Shown here: one piece after another, positions 26,553 through 35,441 of the stretch
How the letters are laid out: every line of letters starts with the position of its first letter
Numbering within the stretch: position 1 is the first letter of the stretch
Source of the DNA: Mycobacterium sp. PO1
Lineage (GTDB): Bacteria; Actinomycetota; Actinomycetes; Mycobacteriales; Mycobacteriaceae
Length of the DNA stretch: 64,000 nucleotides
Assembly (NCBI RefSeq): GCF_017312405.1
Contig: NZ_BLTG01000046.1
Coordinates: forward strand, 95,666-159,665
Direction of reading: 5' to 3'
The notes under the pieces: generated by a model
What the model saw: only the letters and a program-made list of their open reading frames with translations
Database searches by the model: none
What the model was told of the DNA's origin: nothing
Position numbers and translations under genes: made by a program

Positions 26553-26594
26553 CCCCGCGTGGACACAGAGCGACGGCACGCCCGGCAATGTCGG

Positions 26595-27743
26595 TCACAA
26601 TGACCTCCTGAGCAGCGCCACGGTCTCGAGCTCTGCCAACGCCGCCAGGCTGCGCTCGACGCCTTTGAGGGCGATGTCCTCGGCCTGCATTCCGCCCATC
26701 CCCGCCGTGATCAACGCGGCCACATACGGATACAGCGCACCCTGGCGGTAGCGATCCCACAGATCGTCTCGGTCGAGCTCCGGTCCGCCGCCGGCAGACA
26801 GCGCGCCCCGATAGACATCCAGCAGTTCGCGCTGGGTGGATTGGCGGTCCTCGGCCGTCATCGACGTCACCAACGTGTAAGCCAGTTCGCGGCTGGGGTG
26901 ACCGCGACGCACGGCCTGCCAGTCCAGCAACCCGGCCCGCCCGGCGCGGAAGTACACGTTGCCCGGGTGGGCGTCACCGTGCATGACGGTGTGCGGCCCG
27001 CGGTCGACGAGTGCGGCCAAAGCGCGGTAGTGCTCGTTGATGAAGCGGCCACGCTCCAGCGGCAGTTCGGTGCGCTGCGCCATCCGTTGCGCGGAGGTCC
27101 TCAACAGCGGCGCGGTGAGCAGCGAGGCGCTGTCCGCCGACGCGGAGTACACCCAGCCCAGTGGACCGGTGCCGGCGGCCTGCGGCAGCCGACCCCAGAA
27201 CGTCCGGTGCAGCCGGGCCAGCAGCTCGACCACCAGGGCAGCCCGGTCGGGATCGATCGGGTGCAGCGTGTCGGGAAACTCGCACGGCGGAGCGGAGGGG
27301 TCCGCCAGGTCTTCGAGCACGAGGACGAAGCGGCCCGTCCACGCGTCGAAGGCGGAACCGTACGAGGCCGGCACCCCGGTCAGCTCGGGAGCCAGCTGGC
27401 GGTAGAAACGGGTCTCGGTGTCGGCGAGGTTGCCGAGTTCGCCCATCAGCCGGGTGGCAACCGTCTCCGCCGCCATCTTGACGAACACGGACGCGGGGAC
27501 ATCGTCGCCGGTCAGCGCGAGCCTCGCCCGCGAGGAAGTCCCGGCATCTCCGCCGATCACCTCGACCGAAGCCACGGGCCGTCCGATCAGTCGCGACAAC
27601 GCCGCCGCATCGAGATCGGCAACGGTGCGCGGCATCCGGCGCAGGCGCCCGATCGCCGCGTCGGCCCCGATCCGCCGGATACCGCGGCCCAGATGTGCTG
27701 CCAACCCGATGGCCGGAGACACCCGATCGTCGATGATGGACAC
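26595..27743 (-). CDS. Aminoglycoside-phosphotransferase-fold kinase
   Basis: Encodes 382 residues from a GTG with AGGAGG seven bases upstream. The catalytic loop HGDAHPGNVYF (around residues 251-261) and the following LDWQAV metal motif identify the APH/choline-kinase fold, which phosphorylates small molecules or acts on CoA-linked pathways. In mycobacteria many copies sit with acyl-CoA dehydrogenases, and their substrates are rarely aminoglycosides. It is divergent from the CoA-transferase gene across regulon site 2, which points to a catabolic role. Substrate unknown. Confidence 0.82.
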   Translation of the reverse strand: MSIIDDRVSPAIGLAAHLGRGIRRIGADAAIGRLRRMPRTVADLDAAALSRLIGRPVASVEVIGGDAGTSSRARLALTGDDVPASVFVKMAAETVATRLMGELGNLADTETRFYRQLAPELTGVPASYGSAFDAWTGRFVLVLEDLADPSAPPCEFPDTLHPIDPDRAALVVELLARLHRTFWGRLPQAAGTGPLGWVYSASADSASLLTAPLLRTSAQRMAQRTELPLERGRFINEHYRALAALVDRGPHTVMHGDAHPGNVYFRAGRAGLLDWQAVRRGHPSRELAYTLVTSMTAEDRQSTQRELLDVYRGALSAGGGPELDRDDLWDRYRQGALYPYVAALITAGMGGMQAEDIALKGVERSLAALAELETVALLRRSL

Positions 27744-27780
27744 CGCGGGCCTCCTAGGCTCGAGCTGCAGCTCACACAGA

Positions 27781-27806
27781 GTTACAAAGAGTCGGCTGTT
27801 TGTAAA
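27781..27806. promoter_or_regulatory. Shared motif, site 2 (divergent kinase / CoA-transferase)
   Basis: GTTACAAA (27781-27788), 12 bases, TTGTAAA (27800-27806). This is the most symmetric copy, an inverted repeat TTACAAA-N10-TTTGTAA, and it lies between two divergent genes. Its half-sites keep the same 20-base offset as the other sites in either direction, so one site can serve both genes. Confidence 0.75.
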
Positions 27807-27828
27807 GCGTTGAGAAGGGAAGTCGTGC

Positions 27829-29013
27829 ATGGCGGGTCCGTTGGAGGGGCTGCGTGTCGTCGAGCTGGGAGTCTGGGTCGCCGGTCCGGCCGCCGGGGGG
27901 ATCCTGGCGGACTGGGGAGCCGACGTCGTCAAGATCGAGCCGCCCGCCGGGGATCCGGCCCGGACGTTCGGCCGCATGCTGGGGATCCCGCCGCACGATC
28001 GCCAGCACGAGAGCCCGCCCTTCGAGATGGACAACCGCGGAAAGCGCAGCGTCGTACTGGACCTCACCACCGAGGGCGGCAGAACCAGCGCCCTGGACCT
28101 ACTCGCTGATGCGGACGTGTTCATCACCAACATCCGCACCGGTGCATTGCGGCGCATCGGGTTGGATTTCGAGTCCCTGGCGACGGCCAATCCCCGGCTG
28201 ATATACGGGTTGATCACCGGATACGGCAACGACGGGCCCGATGCCGACCGTCCTGCATACGATGTGGCCGCGTTCTGGGCGCGGGCGGGCCTGGCGCATC
28301 TGTTGACCCGCCCCGGGGACACCCCGCCCTTTCAGCGCGGCGGCATGGGAGACCATTCGGTCGGGATGACCCTCGCCGGGGCGGTCTGCGCCGCCCTCGT
28401 CGCCCGCACCCGGACGGGAGCCGGCCAGCTGGTCTCGACGTCGCTGTACCGCCAAGGCGCCTACACCGTGAGCTTCGACCTGACGACGTTTCTGATCAGC
28501 GGCCAGCCGATCGCGATCGGACAGCGCGAATCGATGGGCAACCCGTGCATGAACAACTACACCGCCGCGGACGGCCGCCGCTTCTGGCTGGTGGGGTTAC
28601 AGGGTGACCGGCACTGGCCGGCGTTGTGCGCCGCCGTGGGCCGGCAGGAGTGGATGGTCGACGAACGCTATGCGACGGCCCGTGCCCGGGCCGCCAACGC
28701 GGCCGGGTTGATCGCCGAACTCGATGCCGTCTTCGCCGCCAAACCGCTCGATGAGTGGGCCGAGGCCTTCGGCGCGCAACCGGAGCTGTTCTGGTCGCCG
28801 ATCAACTCGATGGAAGACGTGGTGGCTGACGAGCAGTTTCACGCCGGCGGCGGAATCGTGTACGTGCCCACCCCGGACGGCTCGAGCGTCCCGATGGTCG
28901 CCACGCCCGCCGACTTCTCCGCGACCCCCTGCGAGGTACGCGGGTGCGCACCCGCGCTGGGCGAGCACACCGACGACGTACTGGCCGACAAGCGCGCGAA
29001 CCGCGCCCGCTAG
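27829..29013 (+). CDS. Family III CoA-transferase (CaiB/BaiF type)
   Basis: Encodes 394 residues with GAAGGGA before the ATG. The N-terminus LEGLRVVELGVWVAGPAAGGILADWGADVVKIE is the family's start, and Asp145 in AYDVAAFWARAG is in the position of the covalent aspartate. Members move CoA between an acyl-CoA and a free acid. Here it would activate an acid product of the oxidative steps. It converges on the second TetR gene with a 4-base overlap. Confidence 0.9.
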   Translation: MAGPLEGLRVVELGVWVAGPAAGGILADWGADVVKIEPPAGDPARTFGRMLGIPPHDRQHESPPFEMDNRGKRSVVLDLTTEGGRTSALDLLADADVFITNIRTGALRRIGLDFESLATANPRLIYGLITGYGNDGPDADRPAYDVAAFWARAGLAHLLTRPGDTPPFQRGGMGDHSVGMTLAGAVCAALVARTRTGAGQLVSTSLYRQGAYTVSFDLTTFLISGQPIAIGQRESMGNPCMNNYTAADGRRFWLVGLQGDRHWPALCAAVGRQEWMVDERYATARARAANAAGLIAELDAVFAAKPLDEWAEAFGAQPELFWSPINSMEDVVADEQFHAGGGIVYVPTPDGSSVPMVATPADFSATPCEVRGCAPALGEHTDDVLADKRANRAR

Positions 29014-29585
29014 CTGCACCGACCGTCGGCGCGGGGAACAGTGCGGCGTGGTGGCGGCGCGAATTCCGTGACGCATGCGGCATGCCGGAGCTGGGCAAGG
29101 AAGTCGGCGCTGTCATCGCTGTGAACCAGGTACTGCGAAATCGCCACTCGCACCGCTGTCGCGGCCGACAGTCCGGAGTCTGGCCCGGCGCACAGTCGCT
29201 GCAGTCGCTCACGCATCAACGGAATGATCCTGGCGACCCGCCTGATCACCTGGTCGGGTTCGACGTCGACCATCCGCAGACCCGGATAGGACAACTGGTA
29301 CCTCACGATCACCTGCAGCGCGGCATCGAGTTTCTGCGCGGCGGGCACTGCGGCGGTGGCCTCGGCGCTGGCCCGCTCGTACAGATGGCGTTCCCACACC
29401 GCGAAATCGTCGAGCAGGACCTGCTTGTCGGCGAAATAGCGGTACAGCGTGGGGCGGGACACCTTCGCCTCGGTCGCGACATCCGACAGCGACAGCTTGG
29501 TGGTGCCGTTGCGCCCCAGCACCTCTGCGGTCGCGGCCAGGATCCGCTGGCGAGTCGAGCTGTGCTCGTCGGTGAGGTCCGACAT
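29010..29585 (-). CDS. TetR-family regulator (second of two paralogues)
   Basis: Encodes 191 residues. The helix-turn-helix (LSLSDVATEAKVSRPTLYRYFADK, about residues 32-55) and the ligand domain are paralogous to the regulator at 25967-26512. Its ATG is only 8 bases from the TTGTAAA of site 3, so it is probably autoregulated or read from a leaderless promoter. The 15-residue C-terminal tail (PPPRRTVPRADGR) is not shared with the paralogue. A good candidate for the regulator of the shared motif. Confidence 0.9.
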   Translation of the reverse strand: MSDLTDEHSSTRQRILAATAEVLGRNGTTKLSLSDVATEAKVSRPTLYRYFADKQVLLDDFAVWERHLYERASAEATAAVPAAQKLDAALQVIVRYQLSYPGLRMVDVEPDQVIRRVARIIPLMRERLQRLCAGPDSGLSAATAVRVAISQYLVHSDDSADFLAQLRHAACVTEFAPPPRRTVPRADGRCS

Positions 29586-29593
29586 TCACACAC

Positions 29594-29619
29594 TTTACAA
29601 AATGATGCCGCAGTGTCAC
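29594..29619. promoter_or_regulatory. Shared motif, site 3 (second TetR / ferredoxin)
   Basis: TTTACAA (29594-29600), 13 bases, TGTCAC (29614-29619). On the minus strand GTGACA and TAAAGT are 16 bases apart and TAAAGT ends 6 bases before the TetR ATG, consistent with a leaderless transcript. The ferredoxin gene begins 33 bases to the right. Confidence 0.75.
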
Positions 29620-29651
29620 GCTGTTTCGGTGCAGGTCCACCGGGAGCGGTC

Positions 29652-29843
29652 GTGAGGATCGACGTCGATCTGTCCCGGTGTACGGGCCACGGTATCTGCG
29701 AGACGATCGCCGAGGACGTCTTCGAGGTCCAGGATGACGGGACGGTGGTCATCACCGGTGCCGAGCGGCCCGAATCCGACCGTGACCGGATGATCCGCGC
29801 GGTCACCCAGTGCCCGGCCGCCGCCCTTCGGCTGATCGACTGA
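29652..29843 (+). CDS. Small 3Fe-4S-type ferredoxin
   Basis: Encodes 63 residues from a GTG. Ligands are Cys10, Cys16 and Cys54 with His13 in place of a second Cys (CTGHGIC...QCP), which is the pattern of P450-associated ferredoxins in actinobacteria. It would donate electrons to the P450 at 32436-33665. No ferredoxin reductase gene is in this window. It is divergent from the TetR gene. Confidence 0.9.
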   Translation: MRIDVDLSRCTGHGICETIAEDVFEVQDDGTVVITGAERPESDRDRMIRAVTQCPAAALRLID

Positions 29844-29891
29844 ACCGTTGCCGGGTGAGTGCACCGCCAGTCGCAATGAGGCGAAAAGCCG

Positions 29892-30749
29892 CTACGAGGG
29901 AGGCGCTTTCGCGGACGCCAGCCTCGGTGGACGGGGGCGGACGAGCACTGACTGCTGGATCGCGCCCACCGCTCCGCTTTCGTCGAACAGCGTGCCTGAC
30001 GTCATCCCGACGCCGTCGGGGCCGTACCTGGTCTCGGCGCGGATGCCGATCCACTCGCCGTCGGGCACGCGGTGGATGTGCACCACCAGATCGGTGTTGA
30101 GGAAGGTCCACCGGCGGATGTCGAGTTTGGCACCGATGCCGTTGGCGTCGTCGGCGACCGCGAACAGCCGCTCGAGCGGAGTCATCGTCTCACCCTTGAC
30201 CAGATCGACCTCGGGGCGCAGCCACGACTCGCCCGGTCCCTGGTTCAGGGGAGTGGTGAGCCAGCGCCAATCCAGGCTGTGCACGTAGTTGCGCTCCCAG
30301 TCTTTTCTCATGTCTCGGGTGCGGGCTTGCGACACGGGGCGCAGCGGCTCGACCGGGGCCTGGGCGACCGCGGCCGTGTCCAGAGTCTGCAGCCGCCAGC
30401 CGCTGGCCCGGGCAACCGGCCGTGGCGATCCGTCGGGCCCCGCAGCGAGCAGTTCGGCGCCGATCAGCTCGATCTGCGTTCCGGAGCGCTCGCGGGTGGC
30501 CCGCACCCACAGATCTCCGTCCGCCGGTACCGGGCCGAGCAGGTCGACCAGTACCCGGCTGAGCCGGGTGTCTTCGCGTGGGTCGCACCGCTGCAATGCG
30601 CGGACCAGCAGCGCGGACACCGGGGCGGCGTGCTGGATCGCGGCTGACCAGGTGGATCGAACCAGGTCGGTCGCCACGAAGTGCTCGCCGTAGCTGTCGG
30701 TGTCGTCGATCTTCACGTAATAGGAGTCGGGCATGCCGGAATCGGACAT
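29892..30749 (-). CDS. Acyl-CoA thioesterase-like double hot-dog protein
   Basis: Encodes 285 residues. The fold is of the thioesterase-like 4HBT_3/TesB class: an N-terminal hot dog (HFVATDLVRSTWSAAIQHAAPVSALLVRALQR) and a second (WRWLTTPL...ESWLRPEVDLVKGETMTPLERLFAVADDANGIG), with LVVHIHRVPDGEWIGIRAETRYGPDGVGMTSG near the end. TesB-type enzymes hydrolyse acyl-CoA. It follows the SMP-30 gene by 7 bases in the same direction, so they form one operon. Confidence 0.8.
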   Translation of the reverse strand: MSDSGMPDSYYVKIDDTDSYGEHFVATDLVRSTWSAAIQHAAPVSALLVRALQRCDPREDTRLSRVLVDLLGPVPADGDLWVRATRERSGTQIELIGAELLAAGPDGSPRPVARASGWRLQTLDTAAVAQAPVEPLRPVSQARTRDMRKDWERNYVHSLDWRWLTTPLNQGPGESWLRPEVDLVKGETMTPLERLFAVADDANGIGAKLDIRRWTFLNTDLVVHIHRVPDGEWIGIRAETRYGPDGVGMTSGTLFDESGAVGAIQQSVLVRPRPPRLASAKAPPS

Positions 30750-30756
30750 CGTGTCC

Positions 30757-31596
30757 TCAGCTGCACCCGGCGGCGGGCACGTCGACGGTCACCGCGTCCA
30801 ACCTGGCCAGCTTCGTGCCGCGCAGCCGCTCGGGGTAGGCGTCGGTGGCGGACAGCAGAAACAGGGTGCGGCCGTCGGATCCGCCCAGCGTGCACGCGAT
30901 GGCGGTGCGGTCGCCGATGTCGATCCGATCGCTGACCGAATATCCGGCCCCGGTGGGTACGATCCGCTCGAATCGGTGGGCGAGTGTCATCGCCGTCCAC
31001 ACCCCGCCCTTGTCGTCGACGCAGATGCCGTCCGGGGGGCCTGCCAACCCTTCGGCGAAAACCGTTCTTTCCGAGAGGCTTCCGTCGTCATCGATGGTGA
31101 ACGCAGAGAGTCTGCGCGCCGTGGATTCAGCGACGATCAGCCTCGAATGGTCGCTGGTGATGGCCATGCCGTTGGGGAAGTCGAGATCGCGGGCCACGAC
31201 GGTGGCGCGCCGGCCCGGCTCCCGGTCGGGGTCGATCCGCACGATCACCCCGCCCGATCGGGCCTGGGAGCCGACATAGGCACAGCCGTAGCGGTCGATG
31301 ACCATGTCGCCGAGCGGGGCGGGCGCCAGATCCGTCACGTCGGCGACCAGCGCGACCGTGTCGCCGTCATAGCTCAGCACCTGCCGGTCGTCGGTGGACA
31401 CGATCAGCAGGGTGCCGTCGGGCCGGAAGCCGAGCCCGGAGGGCGCGTGGCCCGGCAACTCCAGAGTGCTCATCTCGCCGTGCAGGGTCACCGTGTGCAC
31501 GGCCTCGCCGAGCATGTCCGAGAACCACACGAGTCCCTCGAACCATCGCGGACCCTCACCGAAGCAGAACCCTGAGGCAAGCGGGGCGGGCTTCAT
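30757..31596 (-). CDS. SMP-30/gluconolactonase-family lactonase
   Basis: Encodes 279 residues with a six-bladed propeller pattern. Metal ligands are Glu14 (GEGPRW), Asn142 (FPNGMA) and Asp189 (PPDGICVD), as in the family. Enzymes of this class open lactone rings, which fits a Baeyer-Villiger oxygenase in the same region that would produce lactones or esters. Regulon site 4 lies 33 bases upstream of the start. Confidence 0.88.
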   Translation of the reverse strand: MKPAPLASGFCFGEGPRWFEGLVWFSDMLGEAVHTVTLHGEMSTLELPGHAPSGLGFRPDGTLLIVSTDDRQVLSYDGDTVALVADVTDLAPAPLGDMVIDRYGCAYVGSQARSGGVIVRIDPDREPGRRATVVARDLDFPNGMAITSDHSRLIVAESTARRLSAFTIDDDGSLSERTVFAEGLAGPPDGICVDDKGGVWTAMTLAHRFERIVPTGAGYSVSDRIDIGDRTAIACTLGGSDGRTLFLLSATDAYPERLRGTKLARLDAVTVDVPAAGCS

Positions 31597-31628
31597 CGCG
31601 GCGGCTCCAGCGTCGAGCCAAACCCTAC

Positions 31629-31654
31629 TTTACAAAACACCTCACAAGTGTCAC
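31629..31654. promoter_or_regulatory. Shared motif, site 4 (lactonase operon / P450 operon)
   Basis: TTTACAA (31629-31635), 13 bases, TGTCAC (31649-31654), between the divergent lactonase-thioesterase pair and the seven-gene P450 operon. Minus-strand -10-like element is TAAAGT. Confidence 0.75.
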
Positions 31655-31734
31655 GCTCGCTGGGTGCAGCTGTCAACCCGCCATGGGACACCCACGGGCG
31701 AAGGGACGTCTCCGATGGGGATTGCGCCGTGGCC

Positions 31735-32439
31735 ATGAAGACCTACCACCGCCACACCCTGCTCTACCTGCACGAGACCATCGATCTCGGGTCCGGCGGC
31801 AGCGAGCGCTTCGTCGCGGAGTTCGACGACGTCTATCACCCGATGATGGGCGAACTCGGGGCCCGGCTGTTCGCCCTGTGGGAAACCACCCCCTACAACG
31901 GGCACTGGCCGCAGGTCACGGTCATCTGGGAGATCGACTCGTTCGCCGACTACGCCCGCATCGGTCGTGCCCAGACCCGCGGTGGCAGCCATGCCGCGGC
32001 ATCGGCGCGGTGGTCGATGTTCCTGCGCGACAGCGGCGCTCGCGGGGAAGGGCGGATCATGTACGCGGGGCGCAGCAACCGGACGTTGGCGCAGCTCCAG
32101 GCCGACAACGTCACAGCGGGCCTGGTGATCCAGGAGATCATGCAGACCAAGCCGGGTCGGCAGGACGACTACATCCGCGAACTGGAACGGCTCTACGTTC
32201 CGTGGTCGGAATCGACCGGCAAAAGGTGGTTGGGCTCGTTCATCACGACCTTTCGGTTCAACGAGGTGATCCACTACTGGGCGCTGGAAGGGGACTGGAA
32301 CTGTTTCGAGAATCACTACCCGTCGTGGAAAGAGCACCCGCCCGCCGAGATCGTCACCTGGATGAGCGTCGCGCCCGCGCTGCGTGACGGGTGGGAGGAC
32401 TCCATTCTGGCCGCGCTGCCTCCGTCCCCGCTGCGATGA
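31735..32439 (+). CDS. Dimeric alpha/beta-barrel (NIPSNAP/EthD-like) protein, two tandem domains
   Basis: Encodes 234 residues from the chosen ATG (GTG at 31729 is also possible). Two ferredoxin-like repeats are visible, starting YHRHTLLYLHETIDLG and LVIQEIMQTKPGRQDD, each ending in a WEI/WAL strand followed by a DSFADYARI or DWNCFENHY helix. Such proteins often help cyclases or oxygenases or have no assigned role. The stop overlaps the P450 ATG, so it is the first gene of the P450 operon. Function unknown. Confidence 0.7.
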   Translation: MKTYHRHTLLYLHETIDLGSGGSERFVAEFDDVYHPMMGELGARLFALWETTPYNGHWPQVTVIWEIDSFADYARIGRAQTRGGSHAAASARWSMFLRDSGARGEGRIMYAGRSNRTLAQLQADNVTAGLVIQEIMQTKPGRQDDYIRELERLYVPWSESTGKRWLGSFITTFRFNEVIHYWALEGDWNCFENHYPSWKEHPPAEIVTWMSVAPALRDGWEDSILAALPPSPLR

Positions 32440-33665
32440 CTCCGATGCAGACCGTCGGGGAATACGACCCGTTCGACCCAGCGGTGATGGCCGATCCGAT
32501 GCCCTACTACCGGTGGCTTCGTGACCACGATCCCGTTCGCTACCTGCAGAGGTGGGACACCTACGCGCTGTCGCGGTTCGCCGACATCTGGAACGTGCTG
32601 GAGATCAACGACGGAACGTTCGTCGCGTCCGAGGGAACCCTGCCTGCCGCGACGGTGCTGGCTAGCCACAACGCCGGGCCGGTGCCCGATCCGCCGTTGC
32701 ACCCCATGCCGTTTCACGCCAACTTCGACGCACCCCTCTACGACGAGGTGCGCCGCTGTACCGCCGCACCGTTTCGGCCCAAGTCCGTCGGCAAGCTCGC
32801 CGAGCGGATCCGGGAACTGGCCAACGCCCGCCTCGATGAGTTGCTGCCGCTCGGACGATTCGACCTCACTCAGGATTACGGCGGAATCGTCTCGGCCTCG
32901 GTGGTCTGTGAGCTGCTCGGGCTGCCCACCGAACTGGCCGCCGGCGTGCTCGCCACCGTCAATGCGGGAAGCCTGGCCCAGCCCGGCCAGGGAGTCGAGG
33001 TGGCGCAGGCGCGACCCGGCTACCTGGATTATCTGACGCCGGTGGTGGCGCACCGGCGTGCGGCCACCGACACAGGCGCGTTGCCGATCGTGGACAACCT
33101 GCTGGCCTATCGGCTGCCCGACGGATCTGCGCTGACGGACGACGAGGCCGCCGTGCAGTTACTCGGAGTGTTCATCGGGGGTACCGAAACCGTACCCAAG
33201 ATCGTCGCGCACGGACTGTGGGAGCTGTCGCGGCACCCGGCCCAGTTGGCCACGGTGCGTTCGGACCTCGACGCCAACGTGCCGGTCGCACGCGAGGAGA
33301 TGATCCGGTTCTGCGCCCCGGCGCAGTGGTTCGCCCGAACTCTGCGCCGGCCGTTCACCTTGCACGACACCACGATGAGGCCGGGTCAGCGGATCATTTC
33401 GCTGCTGGGCTCGGCCGGCCGGGACGAACGCGAATATCCCGAACCGGACAGCTTCATCTGGGACCGCCCGATCCCGCGGCTGCTGGCCTTCGGGCGCGGT
33501 CAGCACTTCTGTCTGGGTGCGCACCTCGCGCGCCTGGAGATCACCACTTTGGTGACCGAATGGCTCAGGCGGGTACCCGATTTCGCGATCGACGAGGCGG
33601 CGGCAGCGCGGCCACCGTCGAGCTTCCAGTGGGGTTGGAACAGTCTCCCCGTCGAGGTCTGCTGA
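32436..33665 (+). CDS. Cytochrome P450
   Basis: Encodes 409 residues. Heme-ligand Cys359 lies in FGRGQHFCLG, the I-helix carries IGGTETV, and an EMIR motif fits the ExxR site. It is soluble, without a membrane anchor. A class I system (ferredoxin at 29652 and a reductase elsewhere) is likely. In operon with the NIPSNAP-like gene upstream (ATGA overlap) and an alcohol dehydrogenase one base downstream; hydroxylation followed by oxidation of the alcohol is the natural reading. Confidence 0.95.
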   Translation: MTPMQTVGEYDPFDPAVMADPMPYYRWLRDHDPVRYLQRWDTYALSRFADIWNVLEINDGTFVASEGTLPAATVLASHNAGPVPDPPLHPMPFHANFDAPLYDEVRRCTAAPFRPKSVGKLAERIRELANARLDELLPLGRFDLTQDYGGIVSASVVCELLGLPTELAAGVLATVNAGSLAQPGQGVEVAQARPGYLDYLTPVVAHRRAATDTGALPIVDNLLAYRLPDGSALTDDEAAVQLLGVFIGGTETVPKIVAHGLWELSRHPAQLATVRSDLDANVPVAREEMIRFCAPAQWFARTLRRPFTLHDTTMRPGQRIISLLGSAGRDEREYPEPDSFIWDRPIPRLLAFGRGQHFCLGAHLARLEITTLVTEWLRRVPDFAIDEAAAARPPSSFQWGWNSLPVEVC

Positions 33666-33666
33666 C

Positions 33667-34635
33667 ATGTGGTCGTATCGGTTGGTGGCGCCGTACACCT
33701 TCGAACGCTCCGAGGTGCCTGCCCGCTCGCCGGAATCCCTGGGAGACGGGCAGGTGCTCCTGCGTTTTCTGGCCGCCGGCATCTGCGGCAGTGACCTGCC
33801 CGGATTCCGGGGCACGCAAGGAAGGGTCCCGGGCGACACCGGCCGATGTGCCGCCGAGAAAGAGGGCTTCCCGATCCACGAGGTGGTCGGTGAGGTGCTG
33901 GCCAGTCGCCACCCCGAACATCACGCCGGGGACCGGGTGGTCGGTTGGGCCTCGGGGTTCGACGGGCTGATGGAACAGGTCGTCGCCGACGGAGACGGAC
34001 TGGCGTCCTACCACCGGTCCCTGCGCCCGGAACATGCCGTAGCCCTGCAGCCCTTGGCCTGTGTGCTCTATGCCGTCGAACAGTTGCCCGACCTGACCGG
34101 GCGGCACGTGGCGGTCCTCGGTCAGGGGTCGATCGGGCTGCTGTTCTCCTACGTCGCCAAGGCGGCCGGGGCTGCACAGGTCACCGGTGTCGATCCGGTC
34201 GACCGCACCGACATCGGCCCGGTCTTCGGCGTGGACACCGTGGTGCGCGCACCCAGCGACCGCTGGGTGTGTCACCTGCCCGCGCACGCCAAACCCGACA
34301 TCGTCATCGAAGCGGTGGGCCATCAGGTCGCGACTCTGTCGCATGCGATCGAGGCCGCCGCGCCCGGTGGCACCGTCTTCTACTTCGGTGTCCCCGACGA
34401 CGACTGCTATCCGGTGAGCATGCGCACCATGTTGCGCAACAACCTCACGCTGAAGTCCGGGGTGACGTTGCAACGCCGACGAGTGCTGGGCAAGGCCGAC
34501 GAGTTCGTGCGGGCACATACCGGGCTGCTCGACAGCTATGTCACCCACACGTTCGGCGTCGACCAGGTTCAGGCTGCTTTCGACCTGGCCTGCCGCCCGG
34601 TCCCCGGCCGGGCCAAGATCGCGATCGTGGCCTGA
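33667..34635 (+). CDS. Zinc-dependent MDR alcohol dehydrogenase
   Basis: Encodes 322 residues. Catalytic zinc ligands Cys40 (CGSD), His71-Glu72 (IHE) and Cys132 (PLACVLY) are present; the four-Cys structural zinc lobe is absent, so it is a shorter family member. The nucleotide-binding VAVLGQGSIGLL segment fits NAD(P). Second step after the P450; likely oxidises the hydroxylated product to a ketone or aldehyde. Followed one base later by an aldolase gene. Confidence 0.85.
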   Translation: MWSYRLVAPYTFERSEVPARSPESLGDGQVLLRFLAAGICGSDLPGFRGTQGRVPGDTGRCAAEKEGFPIHEVVGEVLASRHPEHHAGDRVVGWASGFDGLMEQVVADGDGLASYHRSLRPEHAVALQPLACVLYAVEQLPDLTGRHVAVLGQGSIGLLFSYVAKAAGAAQVTGVDPVDRTDIGPVFGVDTVVRAPSDRWVCHLPAHAKPDIVIEAVGHQVATLSHAIEAAAPGGTVFYFGVPDDDCYPVSMRTMLRNNLTLKSGVTLQRRRVLGKADEFVRAHTGLLDSYVTHTFGVDQVQAAFDLACRPVPGRAKIAIVA

Positions 34636-34636
34636 C

Positions 34637-35425
34637 ATGACCGAGATGACCCCACTCGCCGCCGCACTCGCCGCCCAACGCCAGGTGTGGGGTGGCTGGG
34701 TGGTGGGTCCCACGACCGCCGGTCCGCAGGCCTTCGCCCAGACCGGTTACGACTACGTCGGATTCGACATCCAGCACGGTTACCTCAGCGACGCCGACGT
34801 GGCCGTCCTGCTGCGCGGCCTCGAACACGTGGGCATCGGCACCGTGGTGCGGATGGCGTCACCTGCGGCGGCGCCCATCGGGCGGGTGCTCGACGCGGGC
34901 GCCGATGGGGTGATCGTCCCGATGGTCGAAACTGCCCAGCAGGCCGCCGAAGCGGTGGCCGCCACCCGGTACGCCCCGCGGGGTGTGCGTAGTTTCGGTC
35001 CGCTGCGCACCGATCTCGGTGTCGACCCGGGCGTGCTGCAGGCGAGGGTCTCGGTGTTCGCGATGGTCGAGACCGCTGCCGGTGCCGCCGCCATCGACGA
35101 GATCTGTGCGGTCGAGGGCCTGACCGGCATCTACCTCGGGCCTGCGGACCTGGCGATCTCACAGGGTTACGCCCCAGATCAGGCCCGTACCCAGCCACAG
35201 GTCCGGGAGGCCATGGCGGCGATCCATCACGCCGCCACCGCAGCGGGTCTGGTCAGTGGCGTACACGCCGGCAGTGGTTCGTTCGGAAAACAGCTGGCGG
35301 AAGAGGGGTTCCGAATGATCACGCTGGCGTCGGAATCGCAGGCGCTGCGCCGCGGAGCCGCCGCGCATCTGGCCGAGGCCACCGACCGGGCATCGGAGCG
35401 CAACTCCGGCAACGCCTATCAGTAG
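34637..35425 (+). CDS. HpcH/HpaI-family aldolase
   Basis: Encodes 262 residues. Class II pyruvate-type aldolases of this family split 2-oxo-4-hydroxy acids into pyruvate and an aldehyde. The start WVVGPTTAGPQAFAQTGYDYVGFDIQHGYL and the metal-site segments MVETAAGAAAID and LGPADLAISQG match. Its one-base spacing to the dehydrogenase makes operon membership clear. It would produce the aldehyde for the dehydrogenase at 24417. Confidence 0.87.
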   Translation: MTEMTPLAAALAAQRQVWGGWVVGPTTAGPQAFAQTGYDYVGFDIQHGYLSDADVAVLLRGLEHVGIGTVVRMASPAAAPIGRVLDAGADGVIVPMVETAQQAAEAVAATRYAPRGVRSFGPLRTDLGVDPGVLQARVSVFAMVETAAGAAAIDEICAVEGLTGIYLGPADLAISQGYAPDQARTQPQVREAMAAIHHAATAAGLVSGVHAGSGSFGKQLAEEGFRMITLASESQALRRGAAAHLAEATDRASERNSGNAYQ

Positions 35426-35441
35426 AGGTGGCGAGGGGAAC

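Noticed and set aside
27744..28322. Extension of the kinase gene into the divergent CoA-transferase gene
   Set aside because: It would cross regulon site 2 and the coding strand of the CoA-transferase. The GTG at 27743 has AGGAGG directly upstream.
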